Positions 28,487 to 37,468 of a stretch of 64,000 nucleotides of DNA are shown here, one piece after another (within the stretch, counting starts at the first letter, position 1; each line of letters opens with the position of its first letter). A program made the translations under genes and the position numbers. The DNA is from Chlorobium ferrooxidans DSM 13031 (lineage in GTDB: Bacteria > Bacteroidota > Chlorobiia > Chlorobiales > Chlorobiaceae), in NCBI RefSeq assembly GCF_000168715.1, contig NZ_AASE01000001.1, forward strand, positions 240,153 to 304,152, in the 5' to 3' direction. The notes beneath the pieces were generated by a model. That model had not been told where the DNA came from and searched no databases. It worked only from the letters and a program-made list of their open reading frames with translations.

Positions 28487-29474
28487 GAAGAACAACCCTC
28501 TTGATAACATGTTGGATATATGCGCTGCCAGCCGTTTTTTCAGGCAGCCTTTTAAGATGTGCTGAAGCCTCCTCTCTGCCTGAAAACCTGCCCGTCGCGA
28601 CCCTGTGGTATTTCACTGCCCCGGAGAATGCAGGCCAGACAAATGCCGCAATGCCCTTTGAACGCAAAGGGCTGATCTCTTTACGGGCGGTACTCCCGGA
28701 ACGAAAGGTTGCCAGTATGATCGTATAGTCCTCTTTTTCAAGAACAAGAGAGTCAGCACCCCCGCCCTGAGCGGGTGTAACCGTTTCAGAACCGACCGGA
28801 GGATTGCTGTTCGGACTGACTGATGTTGTGGATTGTGAAAGAGTCGCAACAGAGAATGGAACGCTTTCAGCAAGCTGTCGGCCATAAAGAAAAACAAGCA
28901 GCAATCCGGCAGCTATCACTGCCGAAAAGAGAATCAGGGATGGAGCTGCTTTACCTCTGCTGCCGGTCGGGACCCGATCCTGCGGCAAAACAACAACCTC
29001 CTCCAGATCCTGATACTCCCTGTTCAACAGTGCTTCCAGAGAGCTCTCCGCAACAAACCCGTAACCTCCCTCCTGAAGCGTGAAACGGCCGAACCCGTTG
29101 AAAACCAGCTCCCGTTTCTCCTTGAATGCGCGGCCAAGAACTTTGGCAAGATTCCGGCCAAACCGGTTGGCATCGTCCGGACTCATCGACACTCTCGAAA
29201 CAGCTATCCGCACGGTATCATCACCTCCGGAAATACCTCTCTCGAATATCATCCTGTTACAGGGGGGGGTATAAACCGTACCGGAAGCCGTGAGCTTTTT
29301 AACCGGTGCAAGCTTCCTGACCGCAAATCTGCCGAGACCCTTCACGGTGAGCTTTCCGCAAGCAAGAAACTCGGCAACCATGGCACCTGAAAAACTGTTC
29401 AGAAGAGCATGAGCCTCTTGACTCTCCATAGCAAGCAGACCCGCCAGCTCCTCAATAAAATCATGGTTGGTCAT
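28467..29474 (-). CDS. HU-like domain / SPOR domain membrane protein
   Basis: A 335-residue protein with an unusual build. Residues 1-75 and about 85-155 are two HU/IHF-like domains (VKGLGRFAVRK, FNGFGRFTLQEG). About 177-197 is a single transmembrane segment (SLILFSAVIAAGLLLVFLYG). A polar linker leads to a C-terminal SPOR domain from about 255 (YTIILATFRSGSTARKEISP). The family is common in Bacteroidetes/Chlorobi. The SPOR domain should bind denuded septal peptidoglycan, with the HU-like domains facing the cytoplasm. Its 3' end overlaps bchY, so the two are probably co-transcribed. Confidence 0.85.
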   Translation of the reverse strand: MTNHDFIEELAGLLAMESQEAHALLNSFSGAMVAEFLACGKLTVKGLGRFAVRKLAPVKKLTASGTVYTPPCNRMIFERGISGGDDTVRIAVSRVSMSPDDANRFGRNLAKVLGRAFKEKRELVFNGFGRFTLQEGGYGFVAESSLEALLNREYQDLEEVVVLPQDRVPTGSRGKAAPSLILFSAVIAAGLLLVFLYGRQLAESVPFSVATLSQSTTSVSPNSNPPVGSETVTPAQGGGADSLVLEKEDYTIILATFRSGSTARKEISPLRSKGIAAFVWPAFSGAVKYHRVATGRFSGREEASAHLKRLPEKTAGSAYIQHVIKRVVLHAEKEL

Positions 29475-29793
29475 AACACGTCGCCCTTAAGCAATTGAGC
29501 GGTAAACGCTTTGCTGTGAATAAAAAACGAATATAACACTTCCCGCTGTAAATACGCGACCGCCTCCATATCTGATGGCTTCATGCTGCGCGGCTTCCCC
29601 GCCGTCCCTAACAACGTGAGGGATCTCCTGTGTTTCACCGCTCACTCCATCAGATTTCTCTCCCGAGTTCCTCGGGATTTGAAATGACACATCGGAACTC
29701 TCCTCCATTAAGAGCAAAGAATCAGCGGGTATTAGAGAATGATTTGCTTTATTACAGCATACATTTTTACGGTCACCTATCCTGTTTGCCGGC
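29475..29793. other. Non-coding region with a dispersed palindromic repeat
   Basis: This 319-bp gap separates divergent genes. It contains CGTGAGGGATCTCC, CCGAGTTCCTCGGG and GAAATGACAC, a style of low-constraint dispersed repeat familiar from Chlorobi genomes. The leftward frame across it (29487-29801) is a translation of that repeat, not a gene. The xseA promoter should be near ACATTTTTACGG (about 29762-29773). Confidence 0.45.
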
Positions 29794-30999
29794 ATGAGCA
29801 CAGAGATTCTTTCGGTCAGTGAGCTGACTCAGCAGATAAAGTCAGAACTTGAAATGACTTTTCCTGCTGTCAAGGTCAAGGGTGAAATATCAAACTACAA
29901 GCGACACAGTTCGGGTCACAGTTATCTGACACTGAAAGACGACGGAGCCCAGATCCCGGCCGTTATCTGGAAAAACACCGGAATCAGGCTTGCCGTTGAA
30001 CTCAGGGATGGCATCAATGTTGTGGCTGAAGGGCGACTTGAGGTCTACCCCCCGTCCGGGCGCTATCAGCTCATCTGTACTGCTGTGACTGCGGCCGGAG
30101 AGGGGGCTCTACAGCAGGCTTTTGCCGAACTCCTGCAAAAACTCGCAAAAGCCGGCTATTTCGCCGCAGAGCGGAAAAAGCCGATTCCCGCCATACCCGA
30201 AACTATCGCGCTCATCACCTCTTCCACCGGAGCGGTCATCGAGGATATGAGCAAGGTGCTTGAACGAAGATTTCCGGCAGCAAGAGTACTTCTCTATCCG
30301 GTCAAGGTTCAGGGAACCGATGCCGCCGAATCAGTAGCCGCAGGTATCGCCTGGTTCAACGAAACAAAAAATCCTGCACACCGGCCGGATGTTATCATTA
30401 TCGCACGGGGAGGCGGTTCACTTGAAGATCTGCAGGCTTTCAACGGAGAGGTTGTGGCCAATGCCCTTTACCACTCATCTATTCCGGTAATCAGTGCCAT
30501 CGGCCACGAAACCGATCTGACCATTGCTGATATGACCGCAGATCTCAGGGCCGGAACTCCCTCGATTGCCGCAGAACTGGCGGTACCTGATACAGGGGAG
30601 CTTCTCCGCCGGATTGAGACTCTGCAGTCAAAACAGGATCGGGCAGTACAGAACAAAGTTGAGGGAGCAGAACGTCAGATCTACTCTATCTGCAGCAGCT
30701 ATGCCTTCAACCGCCCTCCGCTTCAGATGGAGCAGTTTGAGGAGCGGATCACCACCCTTCTTGACCGAACGACAACAACCATCAGGAACCGGTACAGTGA
30801 AAAGGCGGAGCGCTACGCATCCCTGCTTCAGCAGCTTGCACTGCTCGATTACAGAAAAACGCTTCAACGAGGCTATGCGCTTGTCAGAAAAGAGGGGAAA
30901 TTCATGACCGGCATAGCAGAACTGCACCCTGACGACAGGGTTGATCTGCTCTTTCACGAAGGAACGGTGCCCGCCGTGATAAGCAGTGATCAGCAATGA
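29794..30999 (+). CDS. xseA: Exodeoxyribonuclease VII large subunit
   Basis: XseA is the catalytic large subunit of exonuclease VII, which degrades single-stranded DNA from both ends. The 401-residue protein has the N-terminal OB-fold (VKVKGEISNYKRHSSGHSYL), the core PETIALITSSTGAVIEDM and IIARGGGSLEDLQAF, and GHETDLTIADMTADLRAGTP. A shortened coiled-coil arm precedes the C-terminus. It is a little shorter than the E. coli protein (456). xseB is not beside it. Confidence 0.95.
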   Translation: MSTEILSVSELTQQIKSELEMTFPAVKVKGEISNYKRHSSGHSYLTLKDDGAQIPAVIWKNTGIRLAVELRDGINVVAEGRLEVYPPSGRYQLICTAVTAAGEGALQQAFAELLQKLAKAGYFAAERKKPIPAIPETIALITSSTGAVIEDMSKVLERRFPAARVLLYPVKVQGTDAAESVAAGIAWFNETKNPAHRPDVIIIARGGGSLEDLQAFNGEVVANALYHSSIPVISAIGHETDLTIADMTADLRAGTPSIAAELAVPDTGELLRRIETLQSKQDRAVQNKVEGAERQIYSICSSYAFNRPPLQMEQFEERITTLLDRTTTTIRNRYSEKAERYASLLQQLALLDYRKTLQRGYALVRKEGKFMTGIAELHPDDRVDLLFHEGTVPAVISSDQQ

Positions 31000-31131
31000 T
31001 TCCGGATTTGGGATTCTGAATTACGAATTGGTGTGTAGGGGCGATCCTGCGTGTTCGCCCTCTTGAAAATGAGGGCAATTTTTCTTCGTCGTTATGGTCG
31101 GTGAACTCCTTGTTCTCCTTTTCCTGATAGC
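31000..31131. repeat. Short dispersed repeat after xseA
   Basis: The sequence GGGGCGATCCTGCG and GTTCGCCCTC forms an imperfect palindrome, preceded by GATTCTGAATTACG. It resembles non-coding dispersed repeats seen in many Chlorobi and cyanobacteria. No gene lies here. Confidence 0.4.
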
Positions 31132-31764
31132 CTAAAAAGCACGCACGGCACGCACACGACTGTAGTAGGACTTTGTTCCCCCTCCCTGATAACCATCGCT
31201 GAAGTACTGGTACCAGGCCGTATCACTGGTCATCTCGGAGGAGCTCCAGTAGTAGTCTCCGGCAAAGGAACCGCATAGCGCTCGGTTGATGTAGAGCTGG
31301 TTCAGTTCATCCTTGCTCGGAAGAAACCAGTCACTGAAACCACCACCCCGATATGCCCGTACCATAGCGGCAGCGCTTCTCGGATAGGTTGCTGCAGGAT
31401 ATTTCGCCAGGATCTTTGCGGTATTAGCTCTGCCCTGACCAAGTTCGGGTCTTGTATCAGAGAGTATCTGCATGGCATAATCACTGTTATTCACGGTTTC
31501 TTCCTGACCGGTACTCCAGCGATATACCCCCGCCCATGGTGACTTATTCCAGAGATCAGTATATCGGATAACGATGTCTTCAGGAGCAGCAATCAGGCCG
31601 TGCTGGCCGGTCACATCGATATAAAAGATGATCCCTCCCCCGTACTTGTCACCAATCCTGTATGAAGCCGCCCGGGATACCTCCGAGACCATCACCATAC
31701 CGAAACAATAAATCAGAAACACGATCCATAATCGTATGAAAAGTGTTTTTGGTGAGATGCTCAT
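31132..31764 (-). CDS. Secreted stand-alone Lcl_C (DUF1566) protein
   Basis: A 210-residue exported protein. Residues 1-33 are a signal peptide (IVFLIYCFGMVMVSEVSRA). The rest is one Lcl_C domain (GGGIIFYIDVTGQHGLIAAP, YRWSTGQEE, GGFSDWFLPSKDELNQLYIN, YYWSSSEM, ending VRAVRAF). It is clearly paralogous to the C-terminus of the Ig-repeat protein at 22.4 kb, down to the RAVRAF / RPVRAF end. It might be a soluble form of that domain or a second lectin-like protein. It stands alone between xseA and kdsB. Confidence 0.82.
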   Translation of the reverse strand: MSISPKTLFIRLWIVFLIYCFGMVMVSEVSRAASYRIGDKYGGGIIFYIDVTGQHGLIAAPEDIVIRYTDLWNKSPWAGVYRWSTGQEETVNNSDYAMQILSDTRPELGQGRANTAKILAKYPAATYPRSAAAMVRAYRGGGFSDWFLPSKDELNQLYINRALCGSFAGDYYWSSSEMTSDTAWYQYFSDGYQGGGTKSYYSRVRAVRAF

Positions 31765-31872
31765 GCTGGTTTCATAGTGAAGAAAGGGAAAAGACCATAT
31801 CTGTCCGTTTTTGAAAATAACAATATCGTTCTATAAAAAAACAGATCGCCTTCTCGATCCGTTCTTCAGCGT

Positions 31873-32616
31873 TTAGCCGGGCAGATACCCCCTGATGATG
31901 GCACGAACCTGTTCAAGCTCTTCCGGTGTATTGACGCCGGGGTTGTCAACGCTTGTTGTGATACACCGGATTCGAAAACCGTTCTCCAGCAGGCGTAGCT
32001 GCTCAAGCGACTCCTCCTCTTCAAGCATCGATGGCTGAAGTGCCGCAAATTGCTCAAGAACATCCGCACTGAAGGCATAGAGCCCTATATGACGATAAAA
32101 GGTTGTCGTCGGCATCTTTGTTCTCGTGTATGGTATCGGACTGCGTGAAAAAAAGAGCGCAAACCCCTTGCGATCCATAACGACCTTCACCACATGAGGG
32201 TCCTCAATCTGACGCCGCTCATCGGGCTGCATGGGAAAAACAAGGGTAGAGCAATCCGGGGGGTTTGCAGAAAAAAACGGCTGAAGCGCAAGATCGATAT
32301 TTTCAGGACTGATAAGCGGTTCATCACCCTGCAGATTGACAAAAACATCTCCTCCGGTCACTCTTGCCGCTTCAGCAATCCGCTCTGTGCCGCAGCGTGC
32401 CGAGGGCGAAGTCATAACAACTTCAGCTCCCCGCTCTTCCAGAACAGAAGCGATCTCCTGACTGTCGGTAGCAACAACAACGCGCGCTGCAAGCCGGGAT
32501 TTAAGCGCCTGCCGCCAGGTACGGACAATGAGCGGTTCCCCCTCAAGATCGGCAAGCATTTTTTTTTCAAGACGGCTGGAATCAAGCCTGGCAGGAATAA
32601 GAATTACAGCTTTCAT
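31873..32616 (-). CDS. kdsB: 3-deoxy-manno-octulosonate cytidylyltransferase
   Basis: KdsB activates Kdo as CMP-Kdo for the LPS inner core. The 247-residue protein has the N-terminal [17 protein letters not shown] loop, [19 protein letters not shown] and a [15 protein letters not shown] segment, all typical. Its ATG overlaps the dtd stop by four bases, so the two are translationally coupled. Confidence 0.95.
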   Translation of the reverse strand: MKAVILIPARLDSSRLEKKMLADLEGEPLIVRTWRQALKSRLAARVVVATDSQEIASVLEERGAEVVMTSPSARCGTERIAEAARVTGGDVFVNLQGDEPLISPENIDLALQPFFSANPPDCSTLVFPMQPDERRQIEDPHVVKVVMDRKGFALFFSRSPIPYTRTKMPTTTFYRHIGLYAFSADVLEQFAALQPSMLEEEESLEQLRLLENGFRIRCITTSVDNPGVNTPEELEQVRAIIRGYLPG

Positions 32617-33065
32617 GTGGAGAGTGGAGTATCAAGAATCAAGGTTACGGGGCCGTCATTGACCAGAGCGACCTGCATATCCGCCCCATACCATCCGCTC
32701 CTGACCGGCTTGGCAATCTGCAGGCCAACCATCCGGATAAAACTTTCGTAAAGCGGCTGAGCAACGTCAAATCGGGCTGAACCTGAAAAACCCGGCCGGT
32801 TGCCCCGGCTTGTATCGGCATAGAGTGTAAACTGTGAAACAACCAGAACCTCTCCTTCACTCTCTGTGAGCGAAAGATTCATTTTACCCTCACCGTCATT
32901 AAAAATCCGTAAACCGGCAATCTTGCGGCACATCCATTCGACCTCCGCCATACCGTCACCGGGAGCAATACCAAGCAGAACAAGCATACCCGGACCGATC
33001 CCGGAGTATCGAGCGTCACTTGCAGAGACACTTGCGGAGAGCACTCTCTGAACCACAGCTCTCAT
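32613..33065 (-). CDS. dtd: D-aminoacyl-tRNA deacylase
   Basis: DTD removes D-amino acids and misattached glycine from tRNAs. The 150-residue protein shows [17 protein letters not shown] with the key Thr80 and the cross-subunit NDGPVT motif (136-141). The family usually has NxGPVT, so this is intact. The ribosome-binding site AAAAGGTG lies within the right end of a dispersed repeat element, only a few bases before the ATG. The gene is coupled to kdsB. Confidence 0.95.
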   Translation of the reverse strand: MRAVVQRVLSASVSASDARYSGIGPGMLVLLGIAPGDGMAEVEWMCRKIAGLRIFNDGEGKMNLSLTESEGEVLVVSQFTLYADTSRGNRPGFSGSARFDVAQPLYESFIRMVGLQIAKPVRSGWYGADMQVALVNDGPVTLILDTPLST

Positions 33066-33067
33066 AG

Positions 33068-33229
33068 AGCACCTTTTTTAATCTGTTCCGTAGTTCGATG
33101 ATTACGTGGCCCCGACAGGTCGGGATCAAAATCCTTTCCCGGCCCCGCCAGCATCGGGACTGCGCTACCGATATTTCGCCCCTCCGGGGCTGGAACATCG
33201 AATCGCTCACGACAAGTAAAACAGGTGCC
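33068..33229 (-). repeat. Interspersed element upstream of dtd (copy 2)
   Basis: Read leftward, the element opens GGCACCTG (from 33229), then CTTGTCGTGAGCG, the hairpin GCCCCGGAGGGGC with GGTAGCGCAG, and a second palindromic pair around CCCGACCTGTCGGG. It closes with AAAAAAGGTGCTC, the inverse of its start. The closing end contains the AAGGTG that serves as ribosome-binding site for dtd. Layout and sequence match the copy before mnmA. Confidence 0.75.
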
Positions 33230-33245
33230 AATATTTTTTAAGCTT

Positions 33246-33539
33246 TTACTCATAAGCATTGAACGCCAAAGCCGCAGCTTCAACTGTGACCCCATCCAGC
33301 ATCACGGTTTTTGTCCGGGAACTCTTCCCGGCAATAATATGCACCCGGGAGGGGGGAATATGGAACACTTTTGAAAAGAGGTCACAACACTCCCTGTTGG
33401 CGGCATCATCCACAGGAGCAGCTTTCAGACTCACCTTCAATCCTCCGTTATAGAGACCGCATACCCTGCTTTTCGATGACCGGGGCTGTGCCTTGACGAC
33501 AAAAACCGCACTTCCGTTTTTTTCGCGAAGCTCAACCAT
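33246..33539 (-). CDS. YggU family protein (DUF167)
   Basis: A 97-residue conserved protein of unknown function. [20 protein letters not shown] and [15 protein letters not shown] are the family signature (normally ...PPVDGKAN...). The frame is open further up through gatC, but [10 protein letters not shown] at 33539 is the normal start, 7 bp after the gatC stop. It is co-directional with gatC. Confidence 0.85.
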   Translation of the reverse strand: MVELREKNGSAVFVVKAQPRSSKSRVCGLYNGGLKVSLKAAPVDDAANRECCDLFSKVFHIPPSRVHIIAGKSSRTKTVMLDGVTVEAAALAFNAYE

Positions 33540-33546
33540 TGCAGGG

Positions 33547-33834
33547 TTACCCGATAACCTTGGGTACTTTGAAAAAACGATCCTGTCTCTGAGGAGCATT
33601 CTTCAGTATAGCCTCCGATGAGAGCGGCTGAAGTTCAACATCCTCACGGAGTACATTTATCTGGTCATGGATGCTGCTGAGCGGCTCAACACCTTCAGTA
33701 TCAACTTCATTGAGCTTCTCGATATAGTGAAGAATGTTGTTGAGCTCGCTGGTCATGACAATCGTCTCCTCTTCATTGAATCTGAGGCGTGCCAGATCGG
33801 CGATATAGGCAACATCTTTGGACGTAACCGACAT
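33547..33834 (-). CDS. gatC: Asp-tRNA(Asn)/Glu-tRNA(Gln) amidotransferase subunit C
   Basis: GatC is the small belt subunit of GatCAB, which amidates misacylated Glu-tRNA(Gln) or Asp-tRNA(Asn). The 95-residue protein has the family layout: [16 protein letters not shown], the [20 protein letters not shown] helix-loop and a C-terminal [10 protein letters not shown]. gatA and gatB lie elsewhere. It is followed closely by yggU and preceded by the citrate synthase gene, 33 bp away. Confidence 0.94.
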   Translation of the reverse strand: MSVTSKDVAYIADLARLRFNEEETIVMTSELNNILHYIEKLNEVDTEGVEPLSSIHDQINVLREDVELQPLSSEAILKNAPQRQDRFFKVPKVIG

Positions 33835-33867
33835 AATATATTTGGTCGAAAATGTGATAAAAAACCT

Positions 33868-35211
33868 TTACAGTCTGCAGATCCCTATTTTCTGCTCATC
33901 CAGTCTGTTTTTCGGGCGCATCTCCATCGGTACAAAATCCCGCGCGTCCTCTCCGAGGTAGATCTGACGGGGTCTCGCAATTTTCTGTTCAGGATCCTTA
34001 ACCTGCTCGATCCACTGTGAAAGCCATCCGGGTATCCTTCCGATAGCAAAGAGAACCGGAAACATATCCATCGGAAATCCCATCGCCTGGTAGATCAGAC
34101 CGGAATAAAAATCCACATTCGGATAGAGCTTCCGGTTTATAAAATATTCATCCTCAAGCGCAATTCTCTCCAGCTCAAGAGCAATATCGAGCAGAGGGCT
34201 GCGACCGGTCTCTTCAAAAACCTGGAAAGCGATATCCTTGATAATTTTTGCCCTTGGATCATAATTTTTATACACCCTGTGGCCAAATCCCATAAGACGG
34301 CCCTCCCCGCTCTTGACCGATGCAATAAAGTCCGGAACCTTGTCAACCGATCCGATTTTCAGCAGCATGTGGATTACCGCCTCGTTTGCTCCGCCATGCA
34401 ATGGCCCGTAAAGTGCCGCACAACCGGCAGCAATTGCCGTATAGGGATCGACTCCGGAACTGGCTACAGCGCGGACGGCATTGGTGGAACAGTTCTGTTC
34501 ATGATCAGCATGAAGGATAAAGAGCACATCAAGAGCACGTTCAAGCACCGGATTGGGCTTGTAGTGTATTTCCGTCATCTTGAACATCATGGAGAGAAAA
34601 TTGCCGGTATAGCTCAACTCATTATCAGGCAGAACATAGGGAAACCCGAGACTGTGACGGAAGCTCATTGCCGCCAGCGTGGGTATCTTGCCTATAAGAC
34701 GCCGCACCTGGAGTTTACGGGACTCTTCATTGCCGATATCCTTCGCATCACGATAAAAAGTAGAGAGCGCGCCGACTGTGCCGACAAGAATCCCCATCGG
34801 ATGAGCATCGTAGCGGAAGCCGTCCATGAACTTGACCAGATTGGCATGGGTCATGGTATGATGGCGGATATTGTAGGTCCATACCGCGAGCCTCTCCTTG
34901 TCTGGAAGCTCACCCTTGATAAGAAGGTATGAGGTTTCCAGAAAATGGCTGTGCTCTGCAAGCTGTTCGATTGGATAGCCTCGATAACGCAAAATACCTT
35001 TATCACCATCAATGTAGGTAATACGGCTTTTGCAGGATGCTGTATTTAAAAAACCGGGGTCATAGCCCAAAAGCCCGAAATCCTCAGCAGAAACCTGTAT
35101 CTGACGAAGATCCATAGTATTGATGGTACCGTTCTCAACCGGAAGTTCATAGGTTTTTCCGGTCCTGTTATCAGTAACGGTCAGGGAATTTCTTGGGTCT
35201 GTAACGGCCAT
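33868..35211 (-). CDS. gltA: Citrate synthase
   Basis: A 447-residue enzyme that condenses oxaloacetate and acetyl-CoA. Active-site stretches are visible: HADHEQNCSTNAVR, GPLHGGANEAV with its histidine, GFGHRVYKNYDPRA, and the catalytic aspartate in YPNVDFYSG. Green sulfur bacteria fix carbon by the reductive TCA cycle using ATP-citrate lyase, so a citrate synthase would run in the opposite direction, for example in mixotrophic growth or glutamate supply. It precedes gatC on the same strand. Confidence 0.95.
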   Translation of the reverse strand: MAVTDPRNSLTVTDNRTGKTYELPVENGTINTMDLRQIQVSAEDFGLLGYDPGFLNTASCKSRITYIDGDKGILRYRGYPIEQLAEHSHFLETSYLLIKGELPDKERLAVWTYNIRHHTMTHANLVKFMDGFRYDAHPMGILVGTVGALSTFYRDAKDIGNEESRKLQVRRLIGKIPTLAAMSFRHSLGFPYVLPDNELSYTGNFLSMMFKMTEIHYKPNPVLERALDVLFILHADHEQNCSTNAVRAVASSGVDPYTAIAAGCAALYGPLHGGANEAVIHMLLKIGSVDKVPDFIASVKSGEGRLMGFGHRVYKNYDPRAKIIKDIAFQVFEETGRSPLLDIALELERIALEDEYFINRKLYPNVDFYSGLIYQAMGFPMDMFPVLFAIGRIPGWLSQWIEQVKDPEQKIARPRQIYLGEDARDFVPMEMRPKNRLDEQKIGICRL

Positions 35212-35396
35212 ATTGATACCAATCTTGTTGATTGAAGATTACACGTAACAAAAATCAGAAACCATGCTGAAAGTGTTAAAAAACAAAGAAGTGCAGAAAC
35301 ATTTCTCCTTTTTCCGAACTCAATATAAACAGAAAAAAAACGAAAATACTTTTTGGATTTTAGGGGCGTGCTCTATACATTTACAACTCTTTGAAT

Positions 35397-35471
35397 GGAG
35401 CTGTAGCTCAGTTTGGTTAGAGCGCCTGCCTGTCACGCAGGAGGTCGCGGGTTCGAGCCCCGTCAGCTCCG
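35397..35471 (+). tRNA. tRNA-Asp (GTC)
   Basis: A full cloverleaf. Acceptor GGAGCTG (35397-35403) pairs with CAGCTCC (35464-35470), followed by the discriminator G. The anticodon loop CTGTCAC gives GTC for aspartate, and the T-loop carries GGTTCGAGC. CCA is not encoded. TATACATTTACAAC about 15-30 bp upstream resembles the promoter boxes of this window. A strong hairpin follows 10 bp downstream. Confidence 0.97.
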
Positions 35472-35480
35472 CAGATACAC

Positions 35481-35518
35481 ACAAAAAAAGGCTTCACTCC
35501 GGTGAGGCCTTTTTTTGT
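35481..35518. terminator. Bidirectional terminator between tRNA-Asp and the NYN gene
   Basis: ACAAAAAAAGGCTTCAC and GTGAGGCCTTTTTTTGT form a 17-pair stem with a TCCG loop and a U-run on each strand. It serves both the tRNA gene and the leftward NYN gene that ends at 35530. Confidence 0.92.
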
Positions 35519-35529
35519 GCTCGATATAC

Positions 35530-36273
35530 TCATCCTTTTTTGCGCTTGTCACGCACATAGATAGCCCTCGACTGTCCGTTTCCGAGAACCCTCTCATCAA
35601 AATCAAACAGCTTTGTTGCTTCCAGCAACTCTCCAAGCCTGATATAACCGTAGTTTCGAGGATCAAACTCCGGAGACTGCTTTGCGATGTTGCCGCCTGT
35701 CGTTGCAAGATGCGCCCAGCCGCTCTCATCAGAGGAGGCTTCAACTGCATTTCTCAGTAACCGGACCAGACGGGTATCCTGTTTAAGCTCAGCCATCGAC
35801 TTGCGCGCAATCGGTTCGTTTTCATTGAGTTTCAGGCGAAGAACCTCCGTATAGATGAACTTATCACAAGCGGAAACAAAAGGGCCCGGAGTTTTTTTCT
35901 CTCCGAATCCGTAGACCGTCAGTCCGGACTCCCTGATCCGCGAGGCCAGTTTGGTAAAATCACTGTCACTTGACACAATGCAGAACCCCTGAAATTTGCC
36001 GGTATACAAAAGATCCATGGCATCAATAATCATGGCACTGTCTGTGGCATTTTTCCCTTTGGTATAGCCGAACTGCTGGATCGGCTGGATGGAAAACTCA
36101 AGAAGTACCTCCTTCCATCCCCGCAGTGCTGTAGTCGTCCAGTCGCCGTATATTCTTTTGACATTTGCCGTTCCGTACTTGGCAACCTCAGCAAGCAAAC
36201 CTTCAATAATTGCCGGCTGGGTATTATCCGCATCAATTAGAACCGCAAGTCGTTCCGTTTTTTCGACTGCCAT
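35530..36273 (-). CDS. NYN-domain (LabA/DUF88-like) predicted RNase with LOTUS-type tail
   Basis: A 247-residue protein. The N-terminal NYN domain (PIN-like) has LIDADN, the IYGDWT strand, DSAMIIDAMDLLYTG and SSDSDFTKLASRIRE, giving the acidic residues of a metal-dependent nuclease. The C-terminal 80 residues (LVRLLRNAVE ... NYGYIRLGELLEATKLFD) look like an OST-HTH/LOTUS RNA-binding domain. The frame is open to 36309, but ATG at 36271-36273 has AAAGGAG seven bases upstream. The natural RNA target is unknown. Confidence 0.88.
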   Translation of the reverse strand: MAVEKTERLAVLIDADNTQPAIIEGLLAEVAKYGTANVKRIYGDWTTTALRGWKEVLLEFSIQPIQQFGYTKGKNATDSAMIIDAMDLLYTGKFQGFCIVSSDSDFTKLASRIRESGLTVYGFGEKKTPGPFVSACDKFIYTEVLRLKLNENEPIARKSMAELKQDTRLVRLLRNAVEASSDESGWAHLATTGGNIAKQSPEFDPRNYGYIRLGELLEATKLFDFDERVLGNGQSRAIYVRDKRKKG

Positions 36274-36325
36274 CTCACACTCCTTTCTTTTTTTCCGATA
36301 GATGCACAATGTTTCCGACAGCTCG

Positions 36326-36532
36326 TTACGCCTTAACCGTAAAGCCCTCTGCCCGGATAGTTTCCGTTATTGCAGCAAGAGTGACCTTTAACGGATCGCA
36401 CTCAACCGTAACCCTGCCTGTAGTGTGAGATGCCTCGGCTTCCAGAACACCGTCAAGCTCTTCAAGGGCCTCCTTGATGAGCATCTCACAACCGCTGCAG
36501 CTCATGCCGCTTACCTCTAAATCATGTTTCAT
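36326..36532 (-). CDS. Heavy-metal-associated domain protein (copper chaperone-like)
   Basis: A 68-residue single HMA domain with the metal-binding loop GMSCSGCE (residues 9-16). Such proteins carry Cu(I) or other soft metals to P-type ATPases. No copper ATPase lies next to it. It stands 52 bp upstream of the NYN gene on the same strand, so the two may share a transcript. Confidence 0.88.
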   Translation of the reverse strand: MKHDLEVSGMSCSGCEMLIKEALEELDGVLEAEASHTTGRVTVECDPLKVTLAAITETIRAEGFTVKA

Positions 36533-36711
36533 GGCTCTTTTATTTCATATGATTACCGGAATGCTCAACCGATCAGATCCAAACCGTCCAAAGAATCCTG
36601 ACCGCTCAAGTTACGGACACTGCCTGCAATTCTGAAATATTTCAGCCAAATCAGAAACGCATCCAAATCATGATTGGCAGATCATTCATCAAGTGATTAT
36701 ATTGAATTACT

Positions 36712-37329
36712 ATGACTCCTTCACTACCCTATTCAAGGTCCGGACTGTCTCGCTTCATTGCTTGCGCTCTGCTGGCCAGCCTTACCATTTTGACATCCTG
36801 CAACCGTAAATCGGATGAAATTGCAAATCTGCAGCAGCAGGTATGGAAAAATCCTCAGGATGCCGGAGGTTTTATGCTTCTCGGCAACGCTCTGGCCCGC
36901 AAACAGCGTTATAATGAAGCAACCGAAGCATTCAAAAATGCTCTGGCCATAAACCCCGGACTTGATCATGCAGAACAGGCTCTGGGAACGATCGCTTTCA
37001 ATCAGAAAAACTATGCCGGCGCTCTGGGATATTTTCAGAAACACCTTGAACGCGCGCCAAAAGACTCGATGCGTCTTTATGATGTCGGCAATGTCTATAT
37101 GCAGATGCAGCAGTATGATAAAGCTTCCTCGGCATACAGTGATGCCATAGATAACAGCGAAGCATTTGCAGAGGCCCACTACAATCTTGCAATCTGCTAT
37201 ATTCATACCGGCAGAAGGGCTGAAGCCGAGGCGATTTATGAATGGCTTCTTGTGAAAAACAATTATCTTGCCGTCTCGCTGCAGCGCCATTTCAATAAGG
37301 AAAAATCGGGTAGTAGTGAAAAACGGTAA
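36712..37329 (+). CDS. TPR-repeat lipoprotein
   Basis: A 205-residue predicted lipoprotein. The lipobox LTSC ends at Cys30. About four TPR helix pairs follow (QDAGGFMLLGNALARKQRYN, LDHAEQALGTIAFNQKNYAG, SMRLYDVGNVYMQMQQYDKA, FAEAHYNLAICYIHTGRRAE). It should sit at the periplasmic face of a membrane as a scaffold; the partner is unknown. It lies ahead of the menaquinone genes but 140 bp away, with no proof of a shared role. Confidence 0.87.
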   Translation: MTPSLPYSRSGLSRFIACALLASLTILTSCNRKSDEIANLQQQVWKNPQDAGGFMLLGNALARKQRYNEATEAFKNALAINPGLDHAEQALGTIAFNQKNYAGALGYFQKHLERAPKDSMRLYDVGNVYMQMQQYDKASSAYSDAIDNSEAFAEAHYNLAICYIHTGRRAEAEAIYEWLLVKNNYLAVSLQRHFNKEKSGSSEKR

Positions 37330-37468
37330 CCGGATTTATTTTCAAACTGGCACCGATTTTCCTTCGTTTTTTTTATTTCAGGAAACTGATATTGATAACT
37401 TGTTGTACTGTTTGCTTCTGGAAGCATGAAACAAACATATTAGAGCGTTATAATGCCGACAAACGCAT

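Noticed and set aside
29487..29801. Leftward 104-codon frame upstream of xseA
   Set aside because: Its sequence is the translation of a dispersed repeat tract and it has no conserved domain.
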